Assembly: GCA_002105175.1 (NCBI GenBank) | Contig: MCGE01000002.1 | Location: forward strand, 1,116,001 to 1,180,000 | Direction: 5' to 3' | DNA from: Absidia repens | Lineage: Eukaryota; Mucoromycota; Mucoromycetes; Mucorales; Cunninghamellaceae | Length of the DNA stretch: 64,000 nt | In this document: positions 49,739-64,000 of the stretch, one piece after another | Numbering within the stretch: the first letter of the stretch is position 1 | Layout: every line of letters starts with the position of its first letter | Program-made: the position numbers and the translations under genes | The notes under the pieces: model-generated | What the model was told of the DNA's origin: nothing | Database searches by the model: none | What the model saw: the letters and a program-made list of their open reading frames with translations, nothing else

Positions 49739-50677
49739 CTATTGAGTCAATGTCCTTTTTCGATGCCATTCCACCACATTTTTCTTTGATTCAGATGAGA
49801 TTGTACGTATAAGAGGTTCAGTAGACAGTTTCGTGGTATCGTCACCACCTAGGACAATTTGGAATCGGCCTTTATGAAACACACGAGGTTTTGGTGCAGA
49901 GGAGGAGGAGGAGGATGAACAAGTGGCTGAGGATAGTGAGGTTGACGATAGGCTGTTAGATATGCATGTGTCTGTTGTAGATAACGAGAGACCAGAATGG
50001 CGACCAGAGGAAGAAGATAATATCGATTCAGCCGGAGAAGCAGGTGTCGAAGTCTTGTTGTCTTGATTTTGCCCTGAATGTATATCGCCCAACCCATTAT
50101 GTTGCTGCCAAAACCGGACGTCCCATATTGGATGATATTGAGCAGTAGATAACGAAGTGGAGTATGATGTCATACCAGGAATGGACCCATGGTGCATCTT
50201 TGTTGCTTTCGTTGTCAGCTGTCGTATTTGTGGATGGTCCAAAGAAAGAGCGTGCATACCATCCGTGTCGTCGTCCTCGGTATCATCACTATCATCACCT
50301 GTATCGTCATCACTATCTTCATCATACATGAGTTGTTGTGGAGTACCAAGTTGTTCAGTATCTTGATGGTTTCGGCCGCGCTTGATTTTGATGCCAGCCA
50401 TGTCAGCAAATTGACTTGCAGTAAGGTCTTCCGTTTGAATAGTTGCTTTCGGTCGTTTAATAATTTTTTCAGTAGCAGCAGCAGCTACGGTACCAGAATG
50501 TGGATAGAGATGTCTAGTGTTGGTTTTCCATTTTTTCGATAGTCGAGCAAGATTCCTGCGCCATGCCGTTCCTGAAAGCATCGAAGAAGCGGTTACCGAA
50601 GAGCTGATTGCAGAGGTTGACAAGGAGGTTGGAAAGGTCGTGTTCAAAGATGACATTGGTTGTTGACAAGTCATCAT
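49739..50677 (-). CDS. Low-complexity hypothetical protein with KGRFQIVLGG motif
   Basis: A single-exon 312-residue frame starting MMTCQQPMSSLNTTFPTSLS. It is rich in Ser/Thr, with a basic patch (WRRNLARLSKKWKTNTRHL), an acidic run (DEDSDDDTGDDSDDTEDDDT) and a poly-Ser stretch. Near the C terminus the segment PKPRVFHKGRFQIVLGGDD stands out as an ordered motif of a kind seen in fungal proteins of unknown role. There is no signal peptide or membrane segment; the mix of basic and acidic runs suggests a nuclear or regulatory protein, which is speculation. Confidence 0.6.
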   Translation of the reverse strand: MMTCQQPMSSLNTTFPTSLSTSAISSSVTASSMLSGTAWRRNLARLSKKWKTNTRHLYPHSGTVAAAATEKIIKRPKATIQTEDLTASQFADMAGIKIKRGRNHQDTEQLGTPQQLMYDEDSDDDTGDDSDDTEDDDTDGMHALSLDHPQIRQLTTKATKMHHGSIPGMTSYSTSLSTAQYHPIWDVRFWQQHNGLGDIHSGQNQDNKTSTPASPAESILSSSSGRHSGLSLSTTDTCISNSLSSTSLSSATCSSSSSSSAPKPRVFHKGRFQIVLGGDDTTKLSTEPLIRTISSESKKNVVEWHRKRTLTQ

Positions 50678-51354
50678 GGCTGGGAATTGTTGGGGTTTTT
50701 CGAATTAAAAAGTACACAATAAAATAATACAATAAGAAAGAAAATAATAACAACAATAAAAAGGGGGCGGCTGAGGATAAAGGAAGGAAATCGAGCGAAC
50801 TGGGATTTTTATTTTTCCCAAAAAAAGAGGAATTTGGCTTTAATTTTAAATCCAGTTGTTGAAATGCGATTGAGCCAATTTCTCACCAAGGGCAAAATCA
50901 CCTCAAAATGAAATTGAAAATACATCTTATCTACCCACCTCCTTAATGACACTGATGTCATTTTCTATTGGCTAATCTTCCTTGCCACTCCTTTAATTCT
51001 CGTCATTTATTTCCCTCATATCCTAACATAAGAAATCTCGCAAGTATGCTAAAAAATCCAGAAAATATTATGGCGCACATCTCACAGATGTCTATTTATT
51101 TACTAATTTATCTTGGTTTGTAACATAACACAACTTTCTTAAATGAGATCTTTATTCTCATACCATTGCACGTTTTGTACAGCTCAGCTTGGTGATGAGA
51201 GGCATCCTCGTATTTCTTGACAATTGCTTTGTTCGCCCAGGACCAACAGGCTAAAAGGCGTAAGTCATGCGGAGTTTTTTAGCCAATAAGAAGTTTCTCT
51301 TCTTCCTCTCTGTCTCTCTCTCTTTCTTTTTTTTTGTTTTTTTTACTACCATTG

Positions 51355-51570
51355 GCAACCTCAATGAAGTATTGGACATCTTGGATCAGTGTTTGAATGT
51401 GAATCAGGGGCGTTTTGACAAATGCAATACAAACATTCATGGAGAACCCCTTTCATTTTGGATTCAGGACTTGAAACTACTTCGATTAGACTTCATGTAT
51501 GGAACCGTCATTAGCTTAGTTTTGTGTTAGCTATCATAATTTTATATCAACATCTGAATAAATCATAATT
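51355..51570 (+). repeat. Dispersed repeat, short copy G
   Basis: It contains CAATACAAACATTCATGGAG then CCCCTTTCATTTTGGATTCA (51449-51469), then CATTAGCTTAGTTTTGTGTT and TATATCAACATCTGAATAAA (ending near 51560). The C/T tract precedes it (51297-51345). Further matches to the second half of the long copies (TCTCTCATCCG, AGTAGAATCCATTTTACTAG) continue to about 51740. The CACGTG block is not present. Confidence 0.65.
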
Positions 51571-52285
51571 TGTCTTTTTATTATTATCATGTCTCTCTCA
51601 TCCGTTTAGTTTGTGCTCAACAGTAGAATCCATTTTACTAGTCACCCCGCTCATTTAGATTAGCGTTAACCATCCCAGTTTACGTTTATCTGTTCTACAA
51701 TAAAAAAATCTTTTTATTTTTAACAGCCATTGAATAAAACCCATGTTGACACTGGATCCAGCCTCATTATTCTGTGATATATATGATAGTATGCCAATCA
51801 ATTCCTCTGCGTGTTTCATATGCATTTCGTGCCTTCACTTTGAAAAGTCATATCGAAGTTCAACTTTTTTTTTTTTTTTTTTTTTTTTTTGCCTTCACTT
51901 ATTTTATGTAATGAAATGTACGTTAATGCATTTACTTTCTCCTCTGCCTATATTACCTTCATCATCTCACTGGTTTGCCTTCTTGTTATTTTGGTTTAGC
52001 TTCACACAAAATTCTCATTTCATTCAATTTTGCTTTTTTTTTTGTTCATAACCTTGAATAAGGGAATGAGACCTTATTTTCAAGTATATATAATGATATA
52101 TGTAAGAAAATCTGCTGTAGGTCGATTGTGATTGAAGAAGTAGTTACTCCTCAAAACTTTTCAATGGTCTCCAACTATTACATTCTTATGTTTCCATCGT
52201 TGCTTATTTATGGATGTGTTCATCCCTTCTTATTTATTCACCATGGCTGTTTCTTAAAGATTCACAACCCAATCTCCACAAAAGT

Positions 52286-52578
52286 TATTTCAAATCCCGT
52301 CCACGTGAAATTTTTATTTTCGCCCTTTGTTTCGTTCTTTTTCTTTTCTTCCTTCTTTTTTTTTCACCGTTAACCTTCTTTTAAAATTATGATAATCATA
52401 GATTAGTGTCAGGACAAGTTTAGAATTTTTTTAACTTAGGGATTACAAAATGCATAGGAAACCCTTTCATTTTGGATTCAAGATTTAGGACACCATTAGT
52501 TGGTTTTTTGGAGCCTTCATTCTCCTAGATTTGTATTAGTTTAATAATAGTTTATATCAACATCTCAATAAAATATAG
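52286..52578 (+). repeat. Dispersed repeat, short copy F
   Basis: It starts TTTCAAATCCCGTCCACGTG (52288), has the pyrimidine-rich tract, ATTAGTGTCAGGACAAGTTT, TGCATAGGAAACCCTTTCAT then TTTGGATTCAAGATTTAGG (52450-52491), and ends ATCAACATCTCAATAAAATA. The second half is weak or missing. Confidence 0.75.
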
Positions 52579-53227
52579 CAGTGGCTATTATTACAATAAA
52601 AGACATCCATTGATAGTCTTTCTCATGACTTGTCTGACTTGAAGGGTATATTGAATCCCTTTTTAAAATCGTCCCTTTATGCTAGTACTGATCTTTTTCG
52701 GACCTCCTCCCAATAGTCTCCCTCAAGTTAACTGCTATAGATCCCTTGTGGCGTGTGTTTGGTGTGTGATGCCGGGGTGGAAGATGCGTGGGAGGCGCTA
52801 GACGCTTTTTTGTTTCTACTGTACTCCGCTAGTATCTAGGGTTTTACCGACGACGGTGTTGGGAAAATATGAATTTTTAGTCTATCTTTGTCGAAGAGCA
52901 TGGATTGCTCGGTATTATATATACTACAATCAGTTGTTCTTTAGCGAACTGAGGGTGAATATAAAAAACGTTTGACTTTTAACTACTTTTATTTAAGAGA
53001 AATTTGGAGTCGATCGAGCTCGTTGTTGAAGTGTTTTGAGAATTTTTGTCATTGAATGTCAGAATTCCTTATATACCTTCAGTCTTCTACCACACCACGT
53101 AGGATGCTAACCCAGCACTCTAAAATTCGCTCCTAATTCTATTTTATATATTAATTACTCAAGCGCCATTTCTCACATATAAAGGGGATCCGCCCAAATT
53201 TGCATCCACCCACACTCCGCAATCAAA

Positions 53228-53341
53228 ATGGATGTCCAAATGAAAATTCGTTATTCGAAGAACGCTAATTATGTTTTCGAAAAATGTATCGTTATTCCGG
53301 ATATGATTAATGTGTGCCACTACTGTACGGATAAAAACTAG
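53228..53341 (+). CDS. Tiny ORF behind a TATA-like box, doubtful
   Basis: A 37-codon frame starting MDVQMKIRYSKNANYVFEKC, in the good context CAATCAAAATGG and about 45 bp after CATATATAAAGG (53176-53187). It contains a CHYC pair. No splice continuation was found. It may be a 5' remnant of a lost gene, a real micropeptide or chance. Confidence 0.2.
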   Translation: MDVQMKIRYSKNANYVFEKCIVIPDMINVCHYCTDKN

Positions 53342-53726
53342 GAAATACGCTCATTAATCTACTAGCTATACGATTCTGGAAAATAGACAGGGCGGCACAA
53401 ATAATTTGTCCTTTTCAGTCCACCTTTGGTTCGCAAGTTTGACAGACATAGATATTGACCCTTGTGAGATACATTAAATATTAAGGGTGTATCGACAAAA
53501 TGTTGAACAACATCTCCCTCACAGTCTCTGTGTCCAGTCTCAAGTCCCACACCAAAATAAGAATGGCTTCAAGACTTGGCATCAGGCGATGAATCGATGA
53601 TGCATTACCAACGCTGAACTATAGATTCCGATTAAACGTCCGCCACTAATATTTGCGTAAACTTTTATTTTTTATTTTTTTATTTTTTTTCATTATCCTC
53701 TTTACATCTTATTTCTTTGAATAATA

Positions 53727-58566
<4,840 letters not shown>

Positions 58567-58753
58567 ATATCTGGATGGAACCCCTCTCTGACCCTCCGAA
58601 AAAAAAAATAATTGTTTAGTACGTTGAATTATTGTCCCCCTACTCCCTTTTTATCCTTGTCTACTTTTTTTTTTTTTTTGTCTCATTTGCAACCTTTGTA
58701 CGTTATATGAAATAAAATCGATTGTTTTTAACTATTTATATTATATACTGTGG

Positions 58754-58784
<31 letters not shown>

Positions 58785-60217
58785 GCATGGATGATGGATG
58801 GATTGAGAATGGTTCAATATGGTGAATTAGGATGGTGTGATGGATAGTTTCTGATTGATATGAGGTAAGGCTAATGTTTGTGTGTTGGATATGTGGCGGT
58901 GGGTCATAGTGGTGCATTGGAATAATCGTAGAGTATATTGCCGGTGACGAGTCAAACTACGCCAGTGTGATATTCAAGTAGATGATACTCTGTGGATGCT
59001 CCTGTACATAGTGTGGTCAAATAAGACGAATACATATTAAATAATTAATATTTATAAATCATCAAACAAAAATAAAGTATGACATGGTGCAATTTTGCGC
59101 TATAGCAGTGGTAACAAGAACATCATGACCCGTACTCATTTATATCACAGGTTGGGCAGACATATAACTATATTTGATAGTAAGTGATCTAAGAGTGTCA
59201 ACCAGCTCTTTAGTAACGAGGGCAAAATAATCGTAATGGTAGAACACTCACAAAACAGCTATAATAGCGGCATTGTTCAATATATGATGTGTCAAAGTAT
59301 GATTAATAAAGAAGCGTATTTTATTGAAGCATACATGTGGGATTCTAAAACTAAAGGCGTGGAGTTCATTATAACGAGGAATTTATTGGAAGGATCTATT
59401 GAGAGCAACTATGAAGGGGGGGATAAGCCAAGGTTTGAAAAAATGGTCCTGGAATTTAAAGGAACAATTGGGAAATGGAAGTAAATATATTGCGCAGGGT
59501 ATATAAAGACTAAACGAGTAGTTCATTGAAGCACAACATTGGTCAACACTAATCAAAAGGGATGCGGTAGTAAAAAAGGGATCTACTACGCAAGACATGA
59601 ATGAAACTAATGGGGCATTTTTCATTGAAGCAAGTAGCAAAATATATATTTTATTCAAATGTAGAAACAAAGTATTGACAAACTAACACTAAACTAAGCC
59701 AGTGATGGCTTTAAAAAGTCAACTAATGGTGGTTCCAGATCCTAGATCCAAAATGAAAGGGTTTCCCCATGCATGTTGTAATCCCTAAGATGAAAACCTC
59801 TCTAATCTAGTCCTGACACTAATCCAAGATCACCAAAACATCAAAGAGGTTGAATGGTGAAAAAAAAAAAAAAAAAAAAAAAGAAAGGAGGGAGAAAAGA
59901 ATACGACAAAAAATAAAAACTAGGGAGAATATAACTTCACGTGGGCGGGATTTGAAATATATTTTTTTGTGAGTCAGTAAACTATGGTATTTTTATTGTG
60001 GTCATGACGGATACTTATTAATATCAACCATGGTACATACAAACAATAAAACCTGAACTAAGCTAATAAAATACTACATACTATAGTAAAAACAATAAAA
60101 AGATACATAAATAAAAGTCATACTACAATATGTATATATACATGATATCATAAATAGTACTATAAAACTACAGATGACCCTGGTACTGCATTTTCATAAA
60201 GGAGCTAGTAGGCCGCG
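58567..60217. other. Gene-poor interval with repeat copy C
   Basis: Between the convergent ubiquitin protease and methyltransferase genes. It contains two T runs (58663-58679; 58759-58784), then copy C of the dispersed repeat (59150-59960). The ORF at 59236-59484 lies inside the repeat and has no protein-family features. Confidence 0.6.
59150..59960 (-). repeat. Dispersed repeat, long copy C
   Basis: On the minus strand it starts TTTCAAATCCCGCCCACGTG (ending near 59959), then a tract interrupted by an A/T run, GTCAGGACTAGATTAGAGAG, the core CATGCATGGGGAAACCCTTT and CATTTTGGATC (near 59748-59780), then CTTCAATGAAAAATGCCCCA, GTAGTAGATCCCTTTTTTAC, GCTTCAATAAAATACGCTTC (near 59320) and CGCTATTATAGCTGTTTTGT (near 59260). 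It is the best preserved long copy with B. Confidence 0.8.
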
Positions 60218-62301
60218 TCATAGTTTGCTTTTTTGCACAACTATTTGATACAGGTTCATAAAGGCTTTTTGAGAATCCAGTTCGTCATCCAGTATATCCA
60301 TTCTAGTTTGCCAATCTTCATCTACAGGAGTGTTCCCATATTTGTCCATCGGTGTGACAATATCCAGAGCATCCAGTGCATCATAAATGTCGTCACGAAA
60401 AAGGACGCCTAAGCGACCACCCCACACACCCAGCGGCAAGGAGGTATAGTTGACTTGATAGCTGTCTTGACGTTTACAACTCCTATCCGGTTGATCATCC
60501 ACTAAAAGTTGGAAGAATTGATCTTGGAGATGTCGAGGTAATCTTGAATCCAAATTCTTTTTCTTCATTGCCGATGCCACTACATATAGTCAGAAGAAAG
60601 AAAATCAAATTAGTACCCGTCTAGACCTAAAACAGCGCCATTGTTATTATTTTCTTTTTTTCCCTTTTTGCATACCTTGTTCGTTGATCCATTTGATGAA
60701 TTTGCTATTACCAATATTTTCATAGATGCGCATATCCATTTCAGTGAATTCCACAAAACCACCCGGTTTGCATACTCGCCAACATTCGGATACCAAGAGC
60801 TCATAATCCTGTGAGGGGAGTGCAAGTGCCAAGAAACGCCCATAAATCAGATCGAAACTATCATCCGGTAATCGTTTTAAGCTTTCAACCAAGGAGAGGG
60901 TACTTTTCATAAAGAGAAAATTATCCCGACGACCGCCTGATGAAGATGATAACGAAGCCAAGGATGAATTGGATGAGGGTGCTGGTTGATTCATGACTGG
61001 AGGTGCTGTCTTATCACCAAACGATATTGTTTTCCTTGCCAAACCCGTCGAGATCAAATCACCACCGTCTTTGTTGTCCAGTCCTAATACAAACCACTTT
61101 GGGAATTTTCTGGCACAATCAATACACCAAGAGCCATCACCACAACTATGAATAATATTAGTCAATGATGAGATGCAGGTCTTTCTCTTTTTTTTTTCAA
61201 TGGACTTTACCCAATTTGAAGGATCTGCCTTTCACCTTCCTGATCAGGAACAAGCGGACTATTAAATAAACTAAATGGGAAAAGCGAGGGGTCAGCATAA
61301 AAAGAAAGCGCATAAACATGAATATATGTATATACATATATTTCGTACCCTTCCAATGCCAGTTTCATCAAATCGTGATTCAGCGTGATTCGATTTTTGA
61401 TAACATTCGTTGGTGATGGTGGTAAATTGTCTTCCATATCCACGGTATGTTCAGAGAATGGACTTCCGCGTTTCAGCAGGGCTTCATAAAATTGTGGACG
61501 CTTGGATGGTGGCGCTTGAGTTGGCATTGATACACTGTGAGGCGTTGATATCAAAGAAGAGCGGTGTTGATAGTGTTCTTCAGATGAAGTCATGGGACAA
61601 GAAAGAGGAATGATCGACTGTGGCATATTTCCAAGATGGTGATTGTTGTTGATCGTTTCAGTAGGATGATGTTGATGTATAAAAGGAAATCGACGATGTT
61701 GTTGGAGACTAGATTGTGACGCAGAGTATGGTGGTGAAGTTGTATCGACAGGTTCAGTAGAAGAAGGCAGAGGAGAAGGGTTGCTCCTGCTGTGGCGGTG
61801 AACTGCAGTATTGGCGATAGGCAGTGTTGGTACTGAATCAGTCATTAATGTAGAAGTTGAAGATGATGTGTAGTAGGATGGAGAAGATGACATAATTTCA
61901 GGGTAAGACTCTTGGCATCCAGTGGTTGATAAAGGTCTTATAGAGGATGTTTGCTGTAAGGACATGACTGAAGCTGGGTTGCTTTTTCGTCTATGGAAGA
62001 GATCTAACACCGACCCTTTTGTAATGCGTCTTGAATGGGTAATTATGGATGAGTTGGAAGGTGATCGTGATGGCGAATTAGTTTGTGGGTCCATTTCAAT
62101 GTTCATTGGCGTTGATCGAATAAGATCGTCCTTGCTATTGTTGTACCGCATAGGATCGTATTCGTTTCTGTATGTTACTTGATGTCGCAGATGCTGTTCT
62201 TTTTCGTCTTCAGTGGAACATTGAGTTGTATCTGGATCTGTTCGATGCCAAGGTGAAGTCCAACCGAAGAACCAGTTTGTTGTTTTATTTGAGTGTACCA
62301 T
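60218..62301 (-). CDS. SAM-dependent methyltransferase with long disordered N terminus
   Basis: Several exons. I place the start at MVHSNKTTNWFFGWTSPWHR (62301), since upstream in-frame sequence is low-complexity Phe/Leu. About 300 Ser/Pro/His-rich residues precede a helical RITLNHDLMKLALEG, then PLVPDQEGERQILQIGCGDG (motif I, formed across a splice junction), SWCIDCARKFPKWFVLGLDN, DDSFDLIYGRFLALALP, ECWRVCKPGGFVEFTEMDMR and a C-terminal exon starting VASAMKKKNLDSRLPRHLQD. The order is that of fungal UMTA/LaeA-like Rossmann methyltransferases. The usual D/E...GTG is CGDGSW here. Substrate unknown; LaeA-like roles in regulation are possible but not shown. A large insert (SSNSSLASLSSSSGGRR) sits inside the fold. 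Confidence 0.82.
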
Positions 62302-62538
62302 AAAGATTTGTGTGTGAGTAAGAGTGAATAAAAGATAGGACCAGAAAAAGGAAAAGAAAAAAAGAAAAAAGAGAAAAAAGGAAAGATCTTTTATTGGAAG
62401 CCAATGAGAGATGAGCAAAAAGGAGCGGGCATTACAATTGGTATATATTTTTATTTAAATTGATTTGAGACAGGCAAAAATAAAATAACAATGATGGTAG
62501 ACAAATATAATAAGCGTTGATGTTTTTATTCAAAAATT

Positions 62539-63757
62539 TCATGAACCAGAGCTATAAAAGTATATGTTTTCCCATAAAGACAAATAGTCACGGCATATCA
62601 CTATTAGGTGCCCTCCGCAAAAAAAAAGAATAATGAGTAAGAAGTCGGAGTGTGTAGCTGATGTTTTCTCAGTTTTCTCACCTAAAAAGATATTTGCAAG
62701 AGGTTTATCTTCGAAGTGGCTGCATAATCGTTCCAGTTTCGGTCTATGAAACAATTTAAAAAAAATGAATCATCAATATGCTAAAATATTTTTATCGCTA
62801 ATACCTCGTCACCCAAATATAAAATGCTCCTTTCATCAAGTATAAAGCCATGAGTTTGAGACGTCGCTGGTATTCATTCGTCTCCAAAGACAACATGCAG
62901 TATCGTCCGACACCATTCTGCTGGATGCCAAAGTTTGACAAGAGGTCAATGCTGAGAGACAAATACCAAGGTTTCCATGAGCGGCGACCCCATACTAATA
63001 TTGCAAACACATAAATTGTTGGACGCATAATAGACACTATTTCAGCCCCGCCTGCCCAAATATTCATCGCTCGGACCATCTGTTGTGGGTGTTGTAGTTT
63101 TTCCGCCGTCAAGACCTTGCCCATTAAATAATCGTTCACTTCCGTACCTTCGATAATGGTTTGGACTTGTTGATTTTTCTGTTTCCCACTAGCTTTGATC
63201 ATGGTCGTCAGAAGAGGGATGTTCTTTCCAGTACGTTGTCCCGTCCAGTATGGTGCTTTTTGTTGTAATTGCTGATGCTGCGGAGGAGACAGATAGGAAG
63301 GTGTAACATCGCGTACCGTATGATTGGGGTATAAATTCATTCGTCGATTTGTTATTCGGAATATGGCGAGATTCAATATAGATCTAATATTATCATCATA
63401 GTTTAGAGCGATACCCGTGTTAATGATTTTTTTTATAAAGGGAACTTACTTGATCAGTTCCAACCCCGCAATCCATTGGTAGTGTGATTTGCGAAAGCCT
63501 TGCCGTAAAAGTCCCATTTCCATCCATACCTGAGTATAGGCAATCACGGAAAGAGTTCTTGATATCACTCGATAAAAGCGTGATTTATTGCACCAATAAC
63601 GTTTGTACTTGTTGAATTGTGATTCTTCGATGCCATTAGTGTTTAACTTTTGGAGTCGAACTTGATCCGCTGCACGTCGTAAAATGGTGTTGTGATATAG
63701 CTTAATCAAATTCAACACAGAATATACTTAACCAGCGTTGTGTATTGTTTGAAGATA

Positions 63758-63792
<35 letters not shown>

Positions 63793-64000
63793 GAAGTTAG
63801 ATCCATCATAACGTTGCTTCACATATGGTATAGCTGCGCATAGTTTTGTCACGTACTTGTTTGCGAGGCGAACTTGGTATCCTGGAAACGACCTATATCA
63901 TGAATGCGCATCCGTTTAATAAAATTTTGGTAAATAACTTCTCATCTACTTTGTCAAGAAGTGCGTACCTGGCAGAGTATAGTACCTAGCAATAAAATAG
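62539..64000 (-). CDS. PEX16: Peroxisomal membrane protein PEX16 (5' end outside the window)
   Basis: Exons, right to left: a 17-nt exon 63969-63985 (YYTLPG), 63857-63892 (GRFQDTKFASQT), 63451-63726 (YSVLNLIKLYHNTILRRA), 62805-63383, 62682-62743 and a final exon ending NIYFYSSGS with stop at 62539. Junctions keep frame throughout. LPGRF, then YSxLNLxxLYHxTIL, then MRPTIYVFAILVWGRRSWKPW and YLSLSIDLLSNFG are the conserved PEX16 blocks; membrane-associated helices surround the second. PEX16 is an ER/peroxisomal membrane protein needed for PEX3 recruitment and peroxisome formation. The N-terminal exon(s) lie beyond 64000, so this is a partial gene. Intron 63727-63856 holds an A/T run of 31. Confidence 0.9.
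63759..63789 (-). repeat. Poly(A) homopolymer, 31 nt, in a PEX16 intron
   Basis: An uninterrupted run within the intron; on the coding (minus) strand it is a T tract ahead of the splice acceptor. Confidence 0.85.

Larger units (their letters stand above)
50678..53726. other. Gene-poor interval with repeat copies G and F
   Basis: About 3 kb with no strongly supported gene. It contains the promoter side of the minus-strand gene, repeat copy G (about 51355-51570), a T run at about 51865-51890, repeat copy F (about 52286-52578), an unclassified segment with TATA-like sequence (52740-53110), a tiny ORF behind a TATA-like box (53228-53341) and the leader of the ubiquitin protease gene. Confidence 0.55.

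Noticed and set aside
53362..53550. 62-residue minus-strand ORF with a few Cys residues
   Set aside because: No start context, splice continuation or recognisable family; probably chance or a decayed element.
59236..59484. 82-residue ORF as a gene
   Set aside because: It lies wholly within dispersed repeat copy C and is not kept open in copies A and B.
62302..62418. Upstream start for the second methyltransferase (MLISHWLPIKDLSFFLF)
   Set aside because: The extra residues are Phe/Leu translations of a T/C-rich leader; the Met at 62301 gives a more ordinary N terminus, although a signal-anchor cannot be fully excluded.

Overview
This window is nuclear DNA from a fungus, most likely an early-diverging mould of the Mucoromycota (Mucorales-like). 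Genes carry many short introns (about 50-150 bp) with GTAAG/GTATG donors and (T)AG acceptors, intergenic DNA is AT-rich with long poly(A)/poly(T) runs, and the protein set fits this group: a double-finger GATA factor, PEX16, an SMCR8-type DENN protein and a USP7/Ubp15 enzyme. The species assignment is inference. There is no operon structure, rRNA, convincing tRNA or CRISPR array.

Layout. 1-4,967: a small Gly/Tyr-rich protein (+), a tail-anchored FHA/coiled-coil protein of the SLMAP/Far9-Far10 type (-) and a weak small spliced gene. 6,750-9,766: a SAM methyltransferase (+) and a single-exon type II membrane glycosyltransferase-like protein (-). 10,615-22,616: a minus-strand run of NAP1 histone chaperone, a secreted alginate/glucuronan-lyase-like enzyme, an SMCR8 homologue, YOP1/REEP and the ATP23 protease. 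22,823-27,705: a mitochondrial-type J-domain protein and a Kelch-BTB protein (+). 30,566-36,025: a GATA factor with two zinc fingers and long polyglutamine, then BRF1 of TFIIIB (-). 36,498-47,242: a DDB1/MMS1-like beta-propeller protein, a fungal coiled-coil protein and a hypothetical protein (+). 49,739-50,677: a low-complexity hypothetical protein (-). 53,727-58,566: USP7/Ubp15 (+). 60,218-end: a second methyltransferase and PEX16, whose N terminus lies beyond the right edge (-).

Most products are housekeeping or regulatory: chromatin and transcription (NAP1, GATA, BRF1), membrane shaping and organelle biogenesis (YOP1, PEX16, ATP23, J protein), signalling and traffic (FHA/STRIPAK-like, SMCR8, Kelch-BTB) and ubiquitin turnover. 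They do not form one pathway.

The most unusual structure is a dispersed repeat family in nearly every long intergenic interval: four long copies (about 670-800 bp) and four short or partial ones. Most copies start with a CACGTG-containing block, followed by a pyrimidine-rich tract, a strongly conserved core and internal AATAAA signals. I do not recognise it as a known element. Other points of interest are the SMCR8 homologue with the family's ARG motif, the fungal uronate-lyase-like protein, a pure CAACAG-type hexamer tract in the GATA gene, and a 17-nt micro-exon in PEX16.
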